A stretch of 64,000 nt of DNA from a bacterium (GTDB lineage Bacteria > Hinthialibacterota > Hinthialibacteria > OLB16), in the NCBI GenBank assembly GCA_022072055.1, contig JAJVIK010000005.1:1-64000 (forward strand), given 5' to 3'. Position numbers and translations under genes: made by a program. Shown here one piece after another: positions 52,083-60,680 of the stretch. A model generated the notes under the pieces. It searched no databases. It worked only from the letters and a program-made list of their open reading frames with translations, and was not told the DNA's origin. Position 1 is the first letter of the stretch, and every line of letters starts with the position of its first letter.

Positions 52083-53258
52083 TTACCGTGTCCAGGCGTG
52101 AATGAGCACCCCTGTGTTGAGCGGAATCTGAACCGGGACGGAGACTTGCGCCGTACCCCCTCCTGTGGCGTCAATCGTCGCCGGGAAAATCTCGCGAGTT
52201 CCGTTTTCCGGGGTCACGACCACATCAATGTCCACCATTCCCTCGAAGTCCGTGGCTTGAACCACGACATTCTGGGAGGGGTTGGTTCCGAAGGGGAGCG
52301 TGATCGAAACCGGCCCCGAACCAAGGGGGATGTTCTGTCCGGCCACCTGGATGATGTCCAACCGGGGGTTCACATCCGGGATGGCCACCATGAAGGACCC
52401 AACCGTGCCCGACACGGGCGGATCAAAGGTCACGCCCAAGTTGGTTCGATCCAAGGTGTCGATGCGCCCGCGTCCGAGGCCGCCATCCCCACCAAAGCCC
52501 GGACCATAGAGCTGGATGAATCCATTTCCCTCCACCACCGGTGCGACAAGTCGAACCGCGCCCCCCGAACCGCCATTTCCAAAGTTTCCGGTTCCCCCGT
52601 TGGCGAGGATTCCACGTCCGGACGCAACGGAGATTTTGGTGTTGGAGGCGATCAGGAGCGCGCCCCCGCCACCGCCTCCACCCGATGGATTGCCTCCGAC
52701 ATTGTCCGTGCCGCCGCCGCCCGACCCGCCGATCAGCGGGATCAGAAGCGGGCTACCGTAAATGTCGCCATCTTGAACGTTCGAGTTCTGGGAGGGCTTG
52801 GTACCGTAGGCCGCGCCGCCGGCTGCTGTCGTTAGGTTGACGCTCCGATCCCCCGGCAGGCCGGCGCCCGGTCCATATCCGGCGCCGGGAGGGACCCCCT
52901 CGGCGCCCGGGGACCCGCCGTTGAACCCGCCCGGTCCGCCCAAGCCGCCTGTCGAAGTGTTTCCGTTTCCTCCGCTGAGGAAGATAAAACCGTTGATGTT
53001 CACATCCCCCGTGGCCAGGATAATCACGGGTGTGTTGAGGGCGTTTCGGTTGAAAGCCAGAGTGTGGCTATTCGCGATGGATACGGTGGTTGCACGGATG
53101 ATCCCATCCGCCGGAAGGTTCAGGACCAGCGGGGTCGGATCACTGGCCGAGACCACCAGGGGGCCGTAGCTCCCGTCGCTCCCGGAATCAAACTGGGCAG
53201 AGGCCACCCCCGGGATAAGAACGAGCGTGAAAATGAGAACCTTATTGAGGCGCAACAT
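52083..53258 (-). CDS. Secreted glycine-rich protein
   Basis: A 391-residue exported protein. ATG 53258 has GGAGG at 7 bases (a second ATG lies one codon upstream); the signal peptide MLRLNKVLIFTLVLIPGVASAQ follows. Residues ~90-250 are extremely Gly-rich with GG-x-GG repeats (GGNGNTSTGGLGGPGGFNGG; NPSGGGGGGGALL), interspersed with hydrophobic strands (VIILATGDVNING, ALLIASNTKISV). That is the look of a right-handed beta-helix or an adhesive polymer. The C-terminal ~140 residues look Ig-like. No catalytic motif. It lies 26 bases after the giant protein gene on the same strand, so the two are probably co-expressed. Confidence 0.6.
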   Translation of the reverse strand: MLRLNKVLIFTLVLIPGVASAQFDSGSDGSYGPLVVSASDPTPLVLNLPADGIIRATTVSIANSHTLAFNRNALNTPVIILATGDVNINGFIFLSGGNGNTSTGGLGGPGGFNGGSPGAEGVPPGAGYGPGAGLPGDRSVNLTTAAGGAAYGTKPSQNSNVQDGDIYGSPLLIPLIGGSGGGGTDNVGGNPSGGGGGGGALLIASNTKISVASGRGILANGGTGNFGNGGSGGAVRLVAPVVEGNGFIQLYGPGFGGDGGLGRGRIDTLDRTNLGVTFDPPVSGTVGSFMVAIPDVNPRLDIIQVAGQNIPLGSGPVSITLPFGTNPSQNVVVQATDFEGMVDIDVVVTPENGTREIFPATIDATGGGTAQVSVPVQIPLNTGVLIHAWTR

Positions 53259-53283
53259 CATTTTTCCTCCCAATCAACCCATC

Positions 53284-56200
53284 TTAGGGCTGGCTTTCTA
53301 TCTCCACATCCACGGGCGGGTTGGCGATCACGGTCCCACTCGAGATGATCCCATCCTGCCCCATGAGCGAAACCGTCACCGGCGGGCGCGCCAGCACCAC
53401 GCCCGTTGCGAGGAACCCGTCGTTCCCACCCACCGAAACACTGACCGGGGGACGGGCGATCACAATTCCTGTTGAAATCTCCCCGTCGTTCCCACCCACC
53501 GAAACGGACACCGGCGGACGAGCCACGACAGTTCCCGCGGGAACCACGCCGTTGTTCCCTCCCAAGGAGAGGCTGACGGGAGGTCGCGCGGCAACTTGAA
53601 GGAAGGGGGTGGAACCGGGGTTGAGGGGATCGCTTCCCGCGGTCACTTCGGTTTCGTCGTTCCAGTCGTCGCCGTCCGTGTCGGCGATGAGGGGACCGGT
53701 TCCTTGCTCAAACTCGCGACGATTGACCAAGCCATCGAGATCGGGGTCTTCATCTCCATCCAGCACCCCATCGTCGTCCGAATCGTTGTCAGCCGGGTCG
53801 GTCCCAAGCACCAGAATCTCTTGGGAATTGGTGACCCCGTCGGAATCGTTGTCCTCGTCTCCGTCCAGGATTCCATCCCCATCCGTGTCCGCCAGGGAGG
53901 AATTCAACCCGAGCCCCGCCTCCAGTTCGTCGGGCAGACCATCTCCATCGTTGTCGGTGAAATCGAATGACCGGAATGTGGAGGTGAAGGCATCGGTCAT
54001 CGCGTTTCCCGCAAGGTCCTTGACCGACGGACCGATTACGATTTGGTAGTTGCCGGGAGAGAGAGGCGCGGCGAAGGTGAGAGTGGCCCTGAAGATATTC
54101 TCGTCGTACGTAAGAGTCCCGCCGGGCGCCGCGAGGTCATCCACTGAGCCGTGCATCCCATCCATCCCCGCCTCGAAAAGCTGAAAGGCGGCGGGAACGA
54201 CGGTTGTGGGGTCGAGGGCTTCGCTGAAGCGCGCGCTCACCACCGAGGTTTGGCCCACTAAAGCCCCACGCCTTGGGGTTACAGAGCGGACTCGAGGCGG
54301 ACTCATGTCGGTCCCGATGGTGATTTCGCGCGTTTCGGAAAGAACAAAGTTCCCTCCCGTGTCACTGGCGCGGACTTGGAGTGTAAGAGTTGGCTGATCA
54401 ACCAGGCGTGGCGCGATCAGCGAAACCTCAAAGGGGAAATTCCCATCAGTGGCCTGTTTGTTCCCATCGACATGAAACTCGACATTGCGGACCTGGATGT
54501 CATCGGTGACATTCACGGAGACCCGGTAGGGCATGCCCTCCTCGACCAAGCTTGGGGCATCCAGGAGTTGAATCACGGGAGGTTGGCCCTGGGAGTCGTA
54601 GGGGATGTAATTGATCACCTGCATGCCGTTGTTGTGGTCCGCGGCATAGGCCAGGCCGTTGTAAATGGAGACCGCGCGCGCGATTCCAGGGGTTTCGAAG
54701 GTGGTGAGGAACTGGTTGGTCTGGGTCGGACTGCTCACATCATAAATGGAGATGTTATGTGGGCCATCGAAGGAGAAATTGTTGCCGACCGCGGCCACAC
54801 CGATGCCTGAGCCATTGTCCACAATCTGCTTCCAGCCGAACTCAGGATTATTGGAGGTCGCGAGTGGGGTTGGGTTTTGCGGATCGACCAAGCTGAAGGT
54901 GTTGTACCCTTTCCCGTGGGTGGTGTAGGCGAAGTTGCCGCCCACGAAGAGCCGGGTGTTGGGGGTTGCAACAAATGGGGACGCGGCGGAATTCAACGGC
55001 GGCATGGATTCGGCGAAACGGTCCAGGGCGTAGAGCCTGTCATTGGTGAGGGCGTAGAGGTAGTCCCCCTGAACCGCGAGGTCTTGGATGGCTCCGGACA
55101 GCCGTGTGCGTCCCACTTCTTCAGCCGAAAGGATGTCCACCCAAACCACGTCGCCGTTGGAGAGACCCGCGTAGGCGGCGCCCCCGGCGGCGGCGACCGC
55201 TTGGACAACGCCACTGAGAACGATCTGATCCGTGATTTCGGAAGAGGGGGGGTCGGAGAGGTCGATCACCGCGAGACCGGCGTTCCCATCCGCCACCACG
55301 GCTGTATTCCCGGAGATGGCTACCCGCTGGGCTGTGCCGGGCGTGTTCACTTGAGCGATGACCACCGGGTTCATGCCGTTGAACACATTGAAGACAGCGA
55401 CCCCCGCCTGGGAGTCGGCGATGACCACCAAGTCGTTCCCGGTGGCGACATCCACCGCCGTACCGGGCGTATCTGCGGTGGCGATGATGCCGGTGATGGT
55501 GGGAAGACCATCGAGGGGATTGGTTCCCTGTTGAACCTCCGCGCCATCCGGGACACCGTCGCCATCCGTGTCGGGATTGCCGGTTTCGGTTCCAAGGACC
55601 ACCTCCGCCGAATCCATGAGCTGGTCTTGATCGGTGTCTTCGGCGGGGTGTGGCGAGGCGTCCAACTCCGCGCGCGTGGCAAACGCCATCCTTGGGAGGG
55701 AATAGGGGCTTGCGTTTCCAAAGTTGGGGACCATCGGACTGACGGCATCCGTTATCGGATCGTAGAATATCAGGTGTACAAGTTCCCCATCAGCCGGTTT
55801 GAAGATTTCATACTGCCCGAATGGTTTCGTTTTCCCGCGCAGATAAAGAACTCCGGCCGGGCGAGCGATCTCGGCCATGTAGTAAACCGGGTATGGCCGC
55901 TCGGCAATGGCGTTTCCACCCTCAAGATAGAACGGGGAGGCGGCAAATGCGTTCTCAATCTGGGTCTTGGCGCTGTCCAGGTATGCGAGCGCATCGCCGC
56001 CCGCGATCGAATCCATTTGAGCGATCAGGTTGTTGACCAGGGAGACGGTTTGAGGGGGGATGTGGGTGGCGCCCCCGGCCAGGAAATCAACCGCAAGAGG
56101 GTGGAGTGCGTCCACGACTCCATGAAAGGTCATATTCAACTGGGTGAGTGTGGGGTCACTCAAGGCCCCTTTTGTTAGGTCTGAATCCCCCTTCTGGCCT

Positions 56201-57903
56201 CCCTTTTTGGGATCGGGCTTCGGCTTGCCGTTCATATACATAAGCCACATTATGAGCATCATCAAGGCGGCGAAGGCGGCCGCTCCCCCCCACGTCTTTT
56301 CACTTTCATCCGGTTTCGGATCATTCCCCTTGGGAAACCCCTGCTTCCAGAGGCTGATGAATTGGTGCTCGTAGCCCGCTTTGAGGTCCATCAGATAGGC
56401 GAGTTGGAAGTCGGAAACCGAAACGATCTCGGCGCCCGCTATCCCTTTCCCATCGTTGGGTGTGGGGTTGTCCGGAGGGCTTGGACAGGGCGGTGGCGGA
56501 TCATCCGGTGGGGGCGGCGCAAAGTGCCAGCCGGGAGCCAGGATCCCAACTCCCGGGTCGGTGCAAACCATCGTGCCGTCCTGGCTGACCGTCATGGACC
56601 CCACATTCTCGAATTCCCCGATATCGTGATTGAAAGAGAACAGGGCGCGCTTGGAGCCTGGCGCGGCGGGTTGCCCTGTCTGGGGGTCCGGCAGGTTCGG
56701 GAGACAGAGCGGAAGCGGGGTGTCGAAGTTTGTCCCGCCATCCGTCTGCACGGTGATCAAGATGGGAGGCATCATGAAGTCCGGCAAGGATCCCGGCATG
56801 CGGTCCGGGGGCACGGGGGCAATGCCGACCATGCCGCCACGGGTCCCATCGTCGGCATAAAGGGAATCCGGCGGGACAATCACTTGAGCGCCCGCGAACT
56901 CCGGATGTTCGGCCAGAACCTGATCTGGGAATGGAATCATGGTTTCCTGGGTCGCGCTCACCGGGCGGAGCGTTCCGGGAATCACCAACGGGAGGTAAAC
57001 GTTCCCAATGTTTGCCTCGCGGCCCGGAAGCGAGTCCCAGGCCTTGCCCACAAAGGGGTAGTAATAGCCTTCGGGGTAGGAGGTGGTGATCGTCACGCCA
57101 TCGATCAGCGCCCCGGTGACTGTGCGCCCATCAATATGGACAAAGAACTTCCCGGCCGGGGCAGGTTCCAGACGGAAGTTGCCGAGGGCATCCGTGTCGG
57201 CAAAGAGGGTATTCTCCATCCCATCCACGCTGATCCGCACCCCTTCGAGGGGGATGTTCAGCGGATTGGTTGCCCCTTTGGGAGTGGCCAATTCGGAGGC
57301 AAAAACTCGACCACACACCGCCGTGCCCGGTAGCGTGGTCAAGGTCAATGTGTCGAAGTCGATGAATTCAACTCCGCCGGGGAACCCATCCCGGTCCACA
57401 TCCACCAAAAGGCCCCGCTCGTTCTTGAGTTTGCCCCCATCCACCTTCACTCGAATGCGAGCGCTCGGAGGCAGCGGATCGTTATAGAATAGGGTGACCG
57501 TCTGCTTGTCAGGGGAAACATGCAGCCGTGTTCCGAGGAGCGCGCCGCCAAACTCGGCAAAGACCGAGTCTCCGTTCACAGTGGACATGTCCAGCGGACC
57601 ACTGAAGCGGAGGATGGTTTCGCGGGTGATGGCGATGTCCGTCTCGTTCTTGAGGGGCGAGGTTGAGTCCATGCGGGTCACCAGACCCCGCCAGCTGAGG
57701 CTGAGAAGGAACAGGTCAATGTATGTCGTCTCCTGGTCACCGTCCAAGTCACCGACAGACAAGCCCTGGTGGCCCTCGATCACTTGAATCACGGCATCGG
57801 CGCCGATGTTTTGTGCGCGGGCAGGGAGCGGCAAGATAAGGAGGGTAAGGATGAGAACCCTCGACACACAGCGGTAAAGGGGGACGCGGGCGGCGCGGTT
57901 CAT
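53284..57903 (-). CDS. Giant secreted multidomain protein with TSP3-like, LVIVD-like and Ig-like parts
   Basis: A 1539-residue exported protein with signal peptide (VLILTLLILPLPARAQ). Near residue 50 is one dockerin-like loop (DLDGDQETTYIDLFLLSLSW), placed N-terminally for once. Next come a Big-5/Ig-like unit (RETILRFSGPLDMSTV) and a carboxypeptidase-regulatory-like unit (GVRISVDGMENTLFADTDALGNFRLE). A hydrophobic helix at ~540-560 (FAALMMLIMWLMYM) followed by Lys/Pro could span a membrane. Then come TSP3 calcium loops, about six LVIVD-like propeller strands (VAISGNTAVVADGNAGLAVIDL), further Ig-like and TSP3 parts (DTDGDGILDGDEDNDSDG), and a C-terminal 22-residue repeat array. An adhesive or structural surface role is inferred. 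Confidence 0.7.
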   Translation of the reverse strand: MNRAARVPLYRCVSRVLILTLLILPLPARAQNIGADAVIQVIEGHQGLSVGDLDGDQETTYIDLFLLSLSWRGLVTRMDSTSPLKNETDIAITRETILRFSGPLDMSTVNGDSVFAEFGGALLGTRLHVSPDKQTVTLFYNDPLPPSARIRVKVDGGKLKNERGLLVDVDRDGFPGGVEFIDFDTLTLTTLPGTAVCGRVFASELATPKGATNPLNIPLEGVRISVDGMENTLFADTDALGNFRLEPAPAGKFFVHIDGRTVTGALIDGVTITTSYPEGYYYPFVGKAWDSLPGREANIGNVYLPLVIPGTLRPVSATQETMIPFPDQVLAEHPEFAGAQVIVPPDSLYADDGTRGGMVGIAPVPPDRMPGSLPDFMMPPILITVQTDGGTNFDTPLPLCLPNLPDPQTGQPAAPGSKRALFSFNHDIGEFENVGSMTVSQDGTMVCTDPGVGILAPGWHFAPPPPDDPPPPCPSPPDNPTPNDGKGIAGAEIVSVSDFQLAYLMDLKAGYEHQFISLWKQGFPKGNDPKPDESEKTWGGAAAFAALMMLIMWLMYMNGKPKPDPKKGGQKGDSDLTKGALSDPTLTQLNMTFHGVVDALHPLAVDFLAGGATHIPPQTVSLVNNLIAQMDSIAGGDALAYLDSAKTQIENAFAASPFYLEGGNAIAERPYPVYYMAEIARPAGVLYLRGKTKPFGQYEIFKPADGELVHLIFYDPITDAVSPMVPNFGNASPYSLPRMAFATRAELDASPHPAEDTDQDQLMDSAEVVLGTETGNPDTDGDGVPDGAEVQQGTNPLDGLPTITGIIATADTPGTAVDVATGNDLVVIADSQAGVAVFNVFNGMNPVVIAQVNTPGTAQRVAISGNTAVVADGNAGLAVIDLSDPPSSEITDQIVLSGVVQAVAAAGGAAYAGLSNGDVVWVDILSAEEVGRTRLSGAIQDLAVQGDYLYALTNDRLYALDRFAESMPPLNSAASPFVATPNTRLFVGGNFAYTTHGKGYNTFSLVDPQNPTPLATSNNPEFGWKQIVDNGSGIGVAAVGNNFSFDGPHNISIYDVSSPTQTNQFLTTFETPGIARAVSIYNGLAYAADHNNGMQVINYIPYDSQGQPPVIQLLDAPSLVEEGMPYRVSVNVTDDIQVRNVEFHVDGNKQATDGNFPFEVSLIAPRLVDQPTLTLQVRASDTGGNFVLSETREITIGTDMSPPRVRSVTPRRGALVGQTSVVSARFSEALDPTTVVPAAFQLFEAGMDGMHGSVDDLAAPGGTLTYDENIFRATLTFAAPLSPGNYQIVIGPSVKDLAGNAMTDAFTSTFRSFDFTDNDGDGLPDELEAGLGLNSSLADTDGDGILDGDEDNDSDGVTNSQEILVLGTDPADNDSDDDGVLDGDEDPDLDGLVNRREFEQGTGPLIADTDGDDWNDETEVTAGSDPLNPGSTPFLQVAARPPVSLSLGGNNGVVPAGTVVARPPVSVSVGGNDGEISTGIVIARPPVSVSVGGNDGFLATGVVLARPPVTVSLMGQDGIISSGTVIANPPVDVEIESQP
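53287..53589 (-). repeat. 22-residue repeat array at the C-terminus of the giant protein
   Basis: Four tandem units of 22 residues of the form ARPPVSVSVGGNDG-x5-G-x-V-x plus a partial fifth (ANPPVDVEIE), that is about 66-bp DNA repeats. Units 2 and 3 are nearly identical in protein, which suggests recent expansion. Confidence 0.8.
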
Positions 57904-57938
57904 GGGGCGGGGAGCGGATCAGAATCTGGTGGAGAAAG

Positions 57939-57965
57939 GGGTGAGGAGGATTCCCCTCCCCACCC
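57939..57965 (-). terminator. Hairpin between the FG-GAP gene and the giant gene
   Basis: GGGTGAGGAGG (57939-57949) pairs with CCTCCCCACCC (57955-57965) with one mismatch. On the minus strand it lies about 80 bases after the FG-GAP gene stop and is followed by CCTTTCT; on the plus strand it is followed by TTTT. It may end the FG-GAP transcript before the giant gene starts at 57903. Confidence 0.4.
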
Positions 57966-58047
57966 TTTTCAGACATCTATTTCAACCTCCAGGAACCATC
58001 AGAACACCCAAAGCACGGGAGAAATACTACTCCCTGTCCCAAGGCTG

Positions 58048-60039
58048 TCAATCATTTTTTTCGGTCGTGAACCGGTCAAGAAGGATCAGAAGGTCCTTGG
58101 CGTCGATGACCCCATCCTCGTTGAGATCCGCGGAGATCGTGGCGGTGGGGGTGGCGGAGCCCGTGGGCGTGGGGGCAATGGTCGGGGTCTCGGTGATGGA
58201 AGGCGTGAGCGTGACCGAGAACGTGGGGCTGGGAGTGGCCGTCGAGGTCGGCGTGCCGGTATCCATCAGCGTGGCCGATTCGGTCGGGGTCGGGGTGATG
58301 GTCGAGGTCTCGGTGATCGTGGGTGTTTCGGTGATAGTCGGCGTTTGACTAATGGTCGGCGAGAGGGTGAAGGAAGGGGCCAGCGAAGCCAGCAGCGCGC
58401 CGCTCACCACATAGGCGTCACCCGCGGTGGCATACTGGTTCTGAAAACCGTCTCCGTTCATCCCATTCGGCATGGGATCGGCATGTCCATCCATGTCCCA
58501 ATCGCCAATCGCCATGGAATAGGCGAGGATGTCGCCCCTTTCCGGGCCGATGAAGTACATCGTGCGGACCGTGGATGGAATCGAGTTCAAGGTCATCACC
58601 GGCGGGAAAAGCTCCGGGGATCCGAAGAACACATCCACGCGCCCGATGTCCGGCGTGTCCACCGGGGAGATGGTGTAGTTCGGACTCCCCACGAGGAGAT
58701 CGAGGAAGCCATCCTGGTCGATATCGCCCGCAAGGATGGTGTCGGCGGTGATGGCTCCCGATTGGTTTCCACGAATTCGAGTGAAACGGACATCCATGGG
58801 GGGGGAAAGGAGATCAATCACTCGGTTTTCCAGGTTCTTTCCACCTGAGAGAACATACGCGTTGCCCGCCAGGCTCCGCGCGGGAAACGCGCCGATGATC
58901 CACTCATCCGCGCCATCGCTGTCCAGGTCCGCGCCGATGATCTCCTCCCCGCAGTAGTCGCTGGAGACCTCGCCGAAGGCCATTGTCATCGAAACCGAGA
59001 CGGGCGGCGCGGCGGCATCCACCACGGAAGGCCAAGCCCCTTCCGGGGGCTGGAAGAAGACATAGGTTTCCCCGCAGTTCTGCCGGGAGTTCCCTGGACC
59101 ATCTCCACCCCCCGCCGCGGGACCGCCGCCAAGAGCGGCTCCCGCGCGATTGAAGCCCGCGCTGATCAGGGCATCCATGCGCCCATCCCCGTTGATGTCC
59201 GCCACCGAGGTCGTGGCCCCCATCCGGTCGGATGGGTCCACGCCATGAAACAAGACGGACCCCGTTGGAGGCGTGGCCATGTCGATCACGGAATCCCAGG
59301 TTGTGGAACCGAAGAGGATATACGCGCTGCCACAGTTGGTTTTCGAATTGGAGGGGCCATCCGCGCCATCGGCGCCGACCAGGATGTCGTCAATCTGATC
59401 GCCATTCAGGTCGCCAGACCGAACCCAGATGCCCAGGCGGTCCTCCACCTCGGCGCCATGGATTTGAGTGACTCCGGGCGGAGGGGCAAGCAGGTCGATG
59501 CTCGCGCCACGCAGGGAAGCGCTCCCAAAGATGATGTAAAGGGACCCCGCGCGGTTTCTGCCGGAGCCGCCGGGTCCATCGGAGTCCTGCGCGCAAAGGA
59601 GGATGTCGTCGAGCTGGTCCCCGTTGACATCCCCAGCCCAGACCTCATCCCCGGTATGGTCCCCCGCGCGAGCGCCAAGGATGACCGCCGAATGGGGAGG
59701 CCGATTGGCCATATCCACAAAGCCTGAGATCGTCCCATCGCCAAACACCACATAGGCCAGCCCGGCATCCTGACGGTCCACCCCGTTCAGGCTTACGCGC
59801 GCGCGCATCGGGGTGGCGACCAGGTCGAGAAAGCCATCCCCATCAAAATCCCCAGTGGCCACCGGAAGTCCGGCGAGTCCGCCGCCGGGTGATGCGCCGT
59901 ACAGGGTGAACTGGCCCTCGATGGGGGGATCGCCGAGGTGGAGCGAGGCCGAGTGGGCGATTGAATGGCTCATCAACGAGAATGCGCTCATGGCCAGGAC
60001 CACGGTGATCCTGCCCCGGGCTCGTGGAAGTCGCGCCAT
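58048..60039 (-). CDS. Secreted FG-GAP propeller protein with Thr/Pro linker and dockerin-like tail
   Basis: A 663-residue exported protein from ATG 60039, which starts the signal peptide (RITVVLAMSAFSLMSHSIAHS); an ATG at 60063 would overlap the toxin gene. Seven or so integrin-alpha-like FG-GAP blades carry calcium loops of the form D-x-DGDG-x-xD (GDFDGDGFLDLV, GDVNGDQLDDILL, GDLNGDQIDDILVG, ADINGDGRMDAL, GDIDQDGFLDLLVG). A ~100-residue TPT/TET linker follows and the last 20 residues are a half-dockerin (DLNEDGVIDAKDLLILLDRF). Probably a surface adhesion protein. Its tail is the same type as those of the genes at 1046 and 2041. Confidence 0.8.
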   Translation of the reverse strand: MARLPRARGRITVVLAMSAFSLMSHSIAHSASLHLGDPPIEGQFTLYGASPGGGLAGLPVATGDFDGDGFLDLVATPMRARVSLNGVDRQDAGLAYVVFGDGTISGFVDMANRPPHSAVILGARAGDHTGDEVWAGDVNGDQLDDILLCAQDSDGPGGSGRNRAGSLYIIFGSASLRGASIDLLAPPPGVTQIHGAEVEDRLGIWVRSGDLNGDQIDDILVGADGADGPSNSKTNCGSAYILFGSTTWDSVIDMATPPTGSVLFHGVDPSDRMGATTSVADINGDGRMDALISAGFNRAGAALGGGPAAGGGDGPGNSRQNCGETYVFFQPPEGAWPSVVDAAAPPVSVSMTMAFGEVSSDYCGEEIIGADLDSDGADEWIIGAFPARSLAGNAYVLSGGKNLENRVIDLLSPPMDVRFTRIRGNQSGAITADTILAGDIDQDGFLDLLVGSPNYTISPVDTPDIGRVDVFFGSPELFPPVMTLNSIPSTVRTMYFIGPERGDILAYSMAIGDWDMDGHADPMPNGMNGDGFQNQYATAGDAYVVSGALLASLAPSFTLSPTISQTPTITETPTITETSTITPTPTESATLMDTGTPTSTATPSPTFSVTLTPSITETPTIAPTPTGSATPTATISADLNEDGVIDAKDLLILLDRFTTEKND

Positions 60040-60041
60040 TT

Positions 60042-60452
60042 CTACCGCACCCCGGACAAGCATTCCATCGGAGACTTCTTCCCACGGGGAGTCCGTGCGA
60101 AATCTCCATCAAAACTCACCAGAGTGAGGCCATGTTTGTCCGCGGCCACATATTGGTAAGCGTCGTCGTAATCCAGATTGTACAGACGAATGGCGGAGAG
60201 AATCTCACCGGTATCGAAGGGATAGAGATGGAGAAGCGTTACTCCAGACTCACCAAAGACTTCCCGGACAAATACGAGAAGTGAATCCACCTTACCCAGA
60301 CGAATCATTACCAGGCAGAGAGAGTGGAACGAGAAGTCGGTGATGAAGAGCTCGGTTGAGGGTATCCCGCCGAAAAAAGCCCCCGCCTCATCGGAACGCT
60401 CCTGATCCAGCAATCGCTCCAACCAGACATTGGTGTCCACGAGATACGACAT
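60042..60452 (-). CDS. PIN-domain toxin (VapC-like)
   Basis: 136 residues; ATG 60452 overlaps the upstream antitoxin stop (ATGA) and gives the typical PIN start MSYLVDTNVWLERLL with the first catalytic Asp. Further acidic sites fit PIN order: Glu in TELFITD, Asp in LDYDDAYQYVAA and Asp in LVSFDGDFAR. PIN toxins are Mg-dependent RNases, often cutting tRNA. Downstream of its partner, the usual type II order. Confidence 0.85.
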   Translation of the reverse strand: MSYLVDTNVWLERLLDQERSDEAGAFFGGIPSTELFITDFSFHSLCLVMIRLGKVDSLLVFVREVFGESGVTLLHLYPFDTGEILSAIRLYNLDYDDAYQYVAADKHGLTLVSFDGDFARTPRGKKSPMECLSGVR

Positions 60453-60670
60453 CAATCCCCCCGCCACTCAAGAGCGCGCTTTTGAAGTTCCCCGGAAGTG
60501 TAGCGGCCCCTGAAGTCGCGCAAGGCCCCCGCCCAGCTCTGTTTCATGAAGAGTTGGTTGGGCGCCTCCTGCCTCTCAAGCAGGGTCTTCGCGAAAGACA
60601 GAAGTTCCTCCGCCTGAGGGGGGGCCAAGTGGTCCACAATTTCCGCGATGGTCTCTTTCAGGTCGGGCAT
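60452..60670 (-). CDS. Antitoxin partner of the PIN toxin
   Basis: A 72-residue protein translated just before the toxin with overlapping stop and start codons. It is mainly helical (ETIAEIVDHLAPPQAEELLSFAKTLL) and ends with GRYTSGELQKRALEWRG, a basic/aromatic tail of the kind that wraps the toxin. No clear DNA-binding fold is seen in the first half. Antitoxin role is inferred from size, coupling and position. Confidence 0.7.
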   Translation of the reverse strand: MPDLKETIAEIVDHLAPPQAEELLSFAKTLLERQEAPNQLFMKQSWAGALRDFRGRYTSGELQKRALEWRGD

Positions 60671-60680
60671 GCCGGTGACC

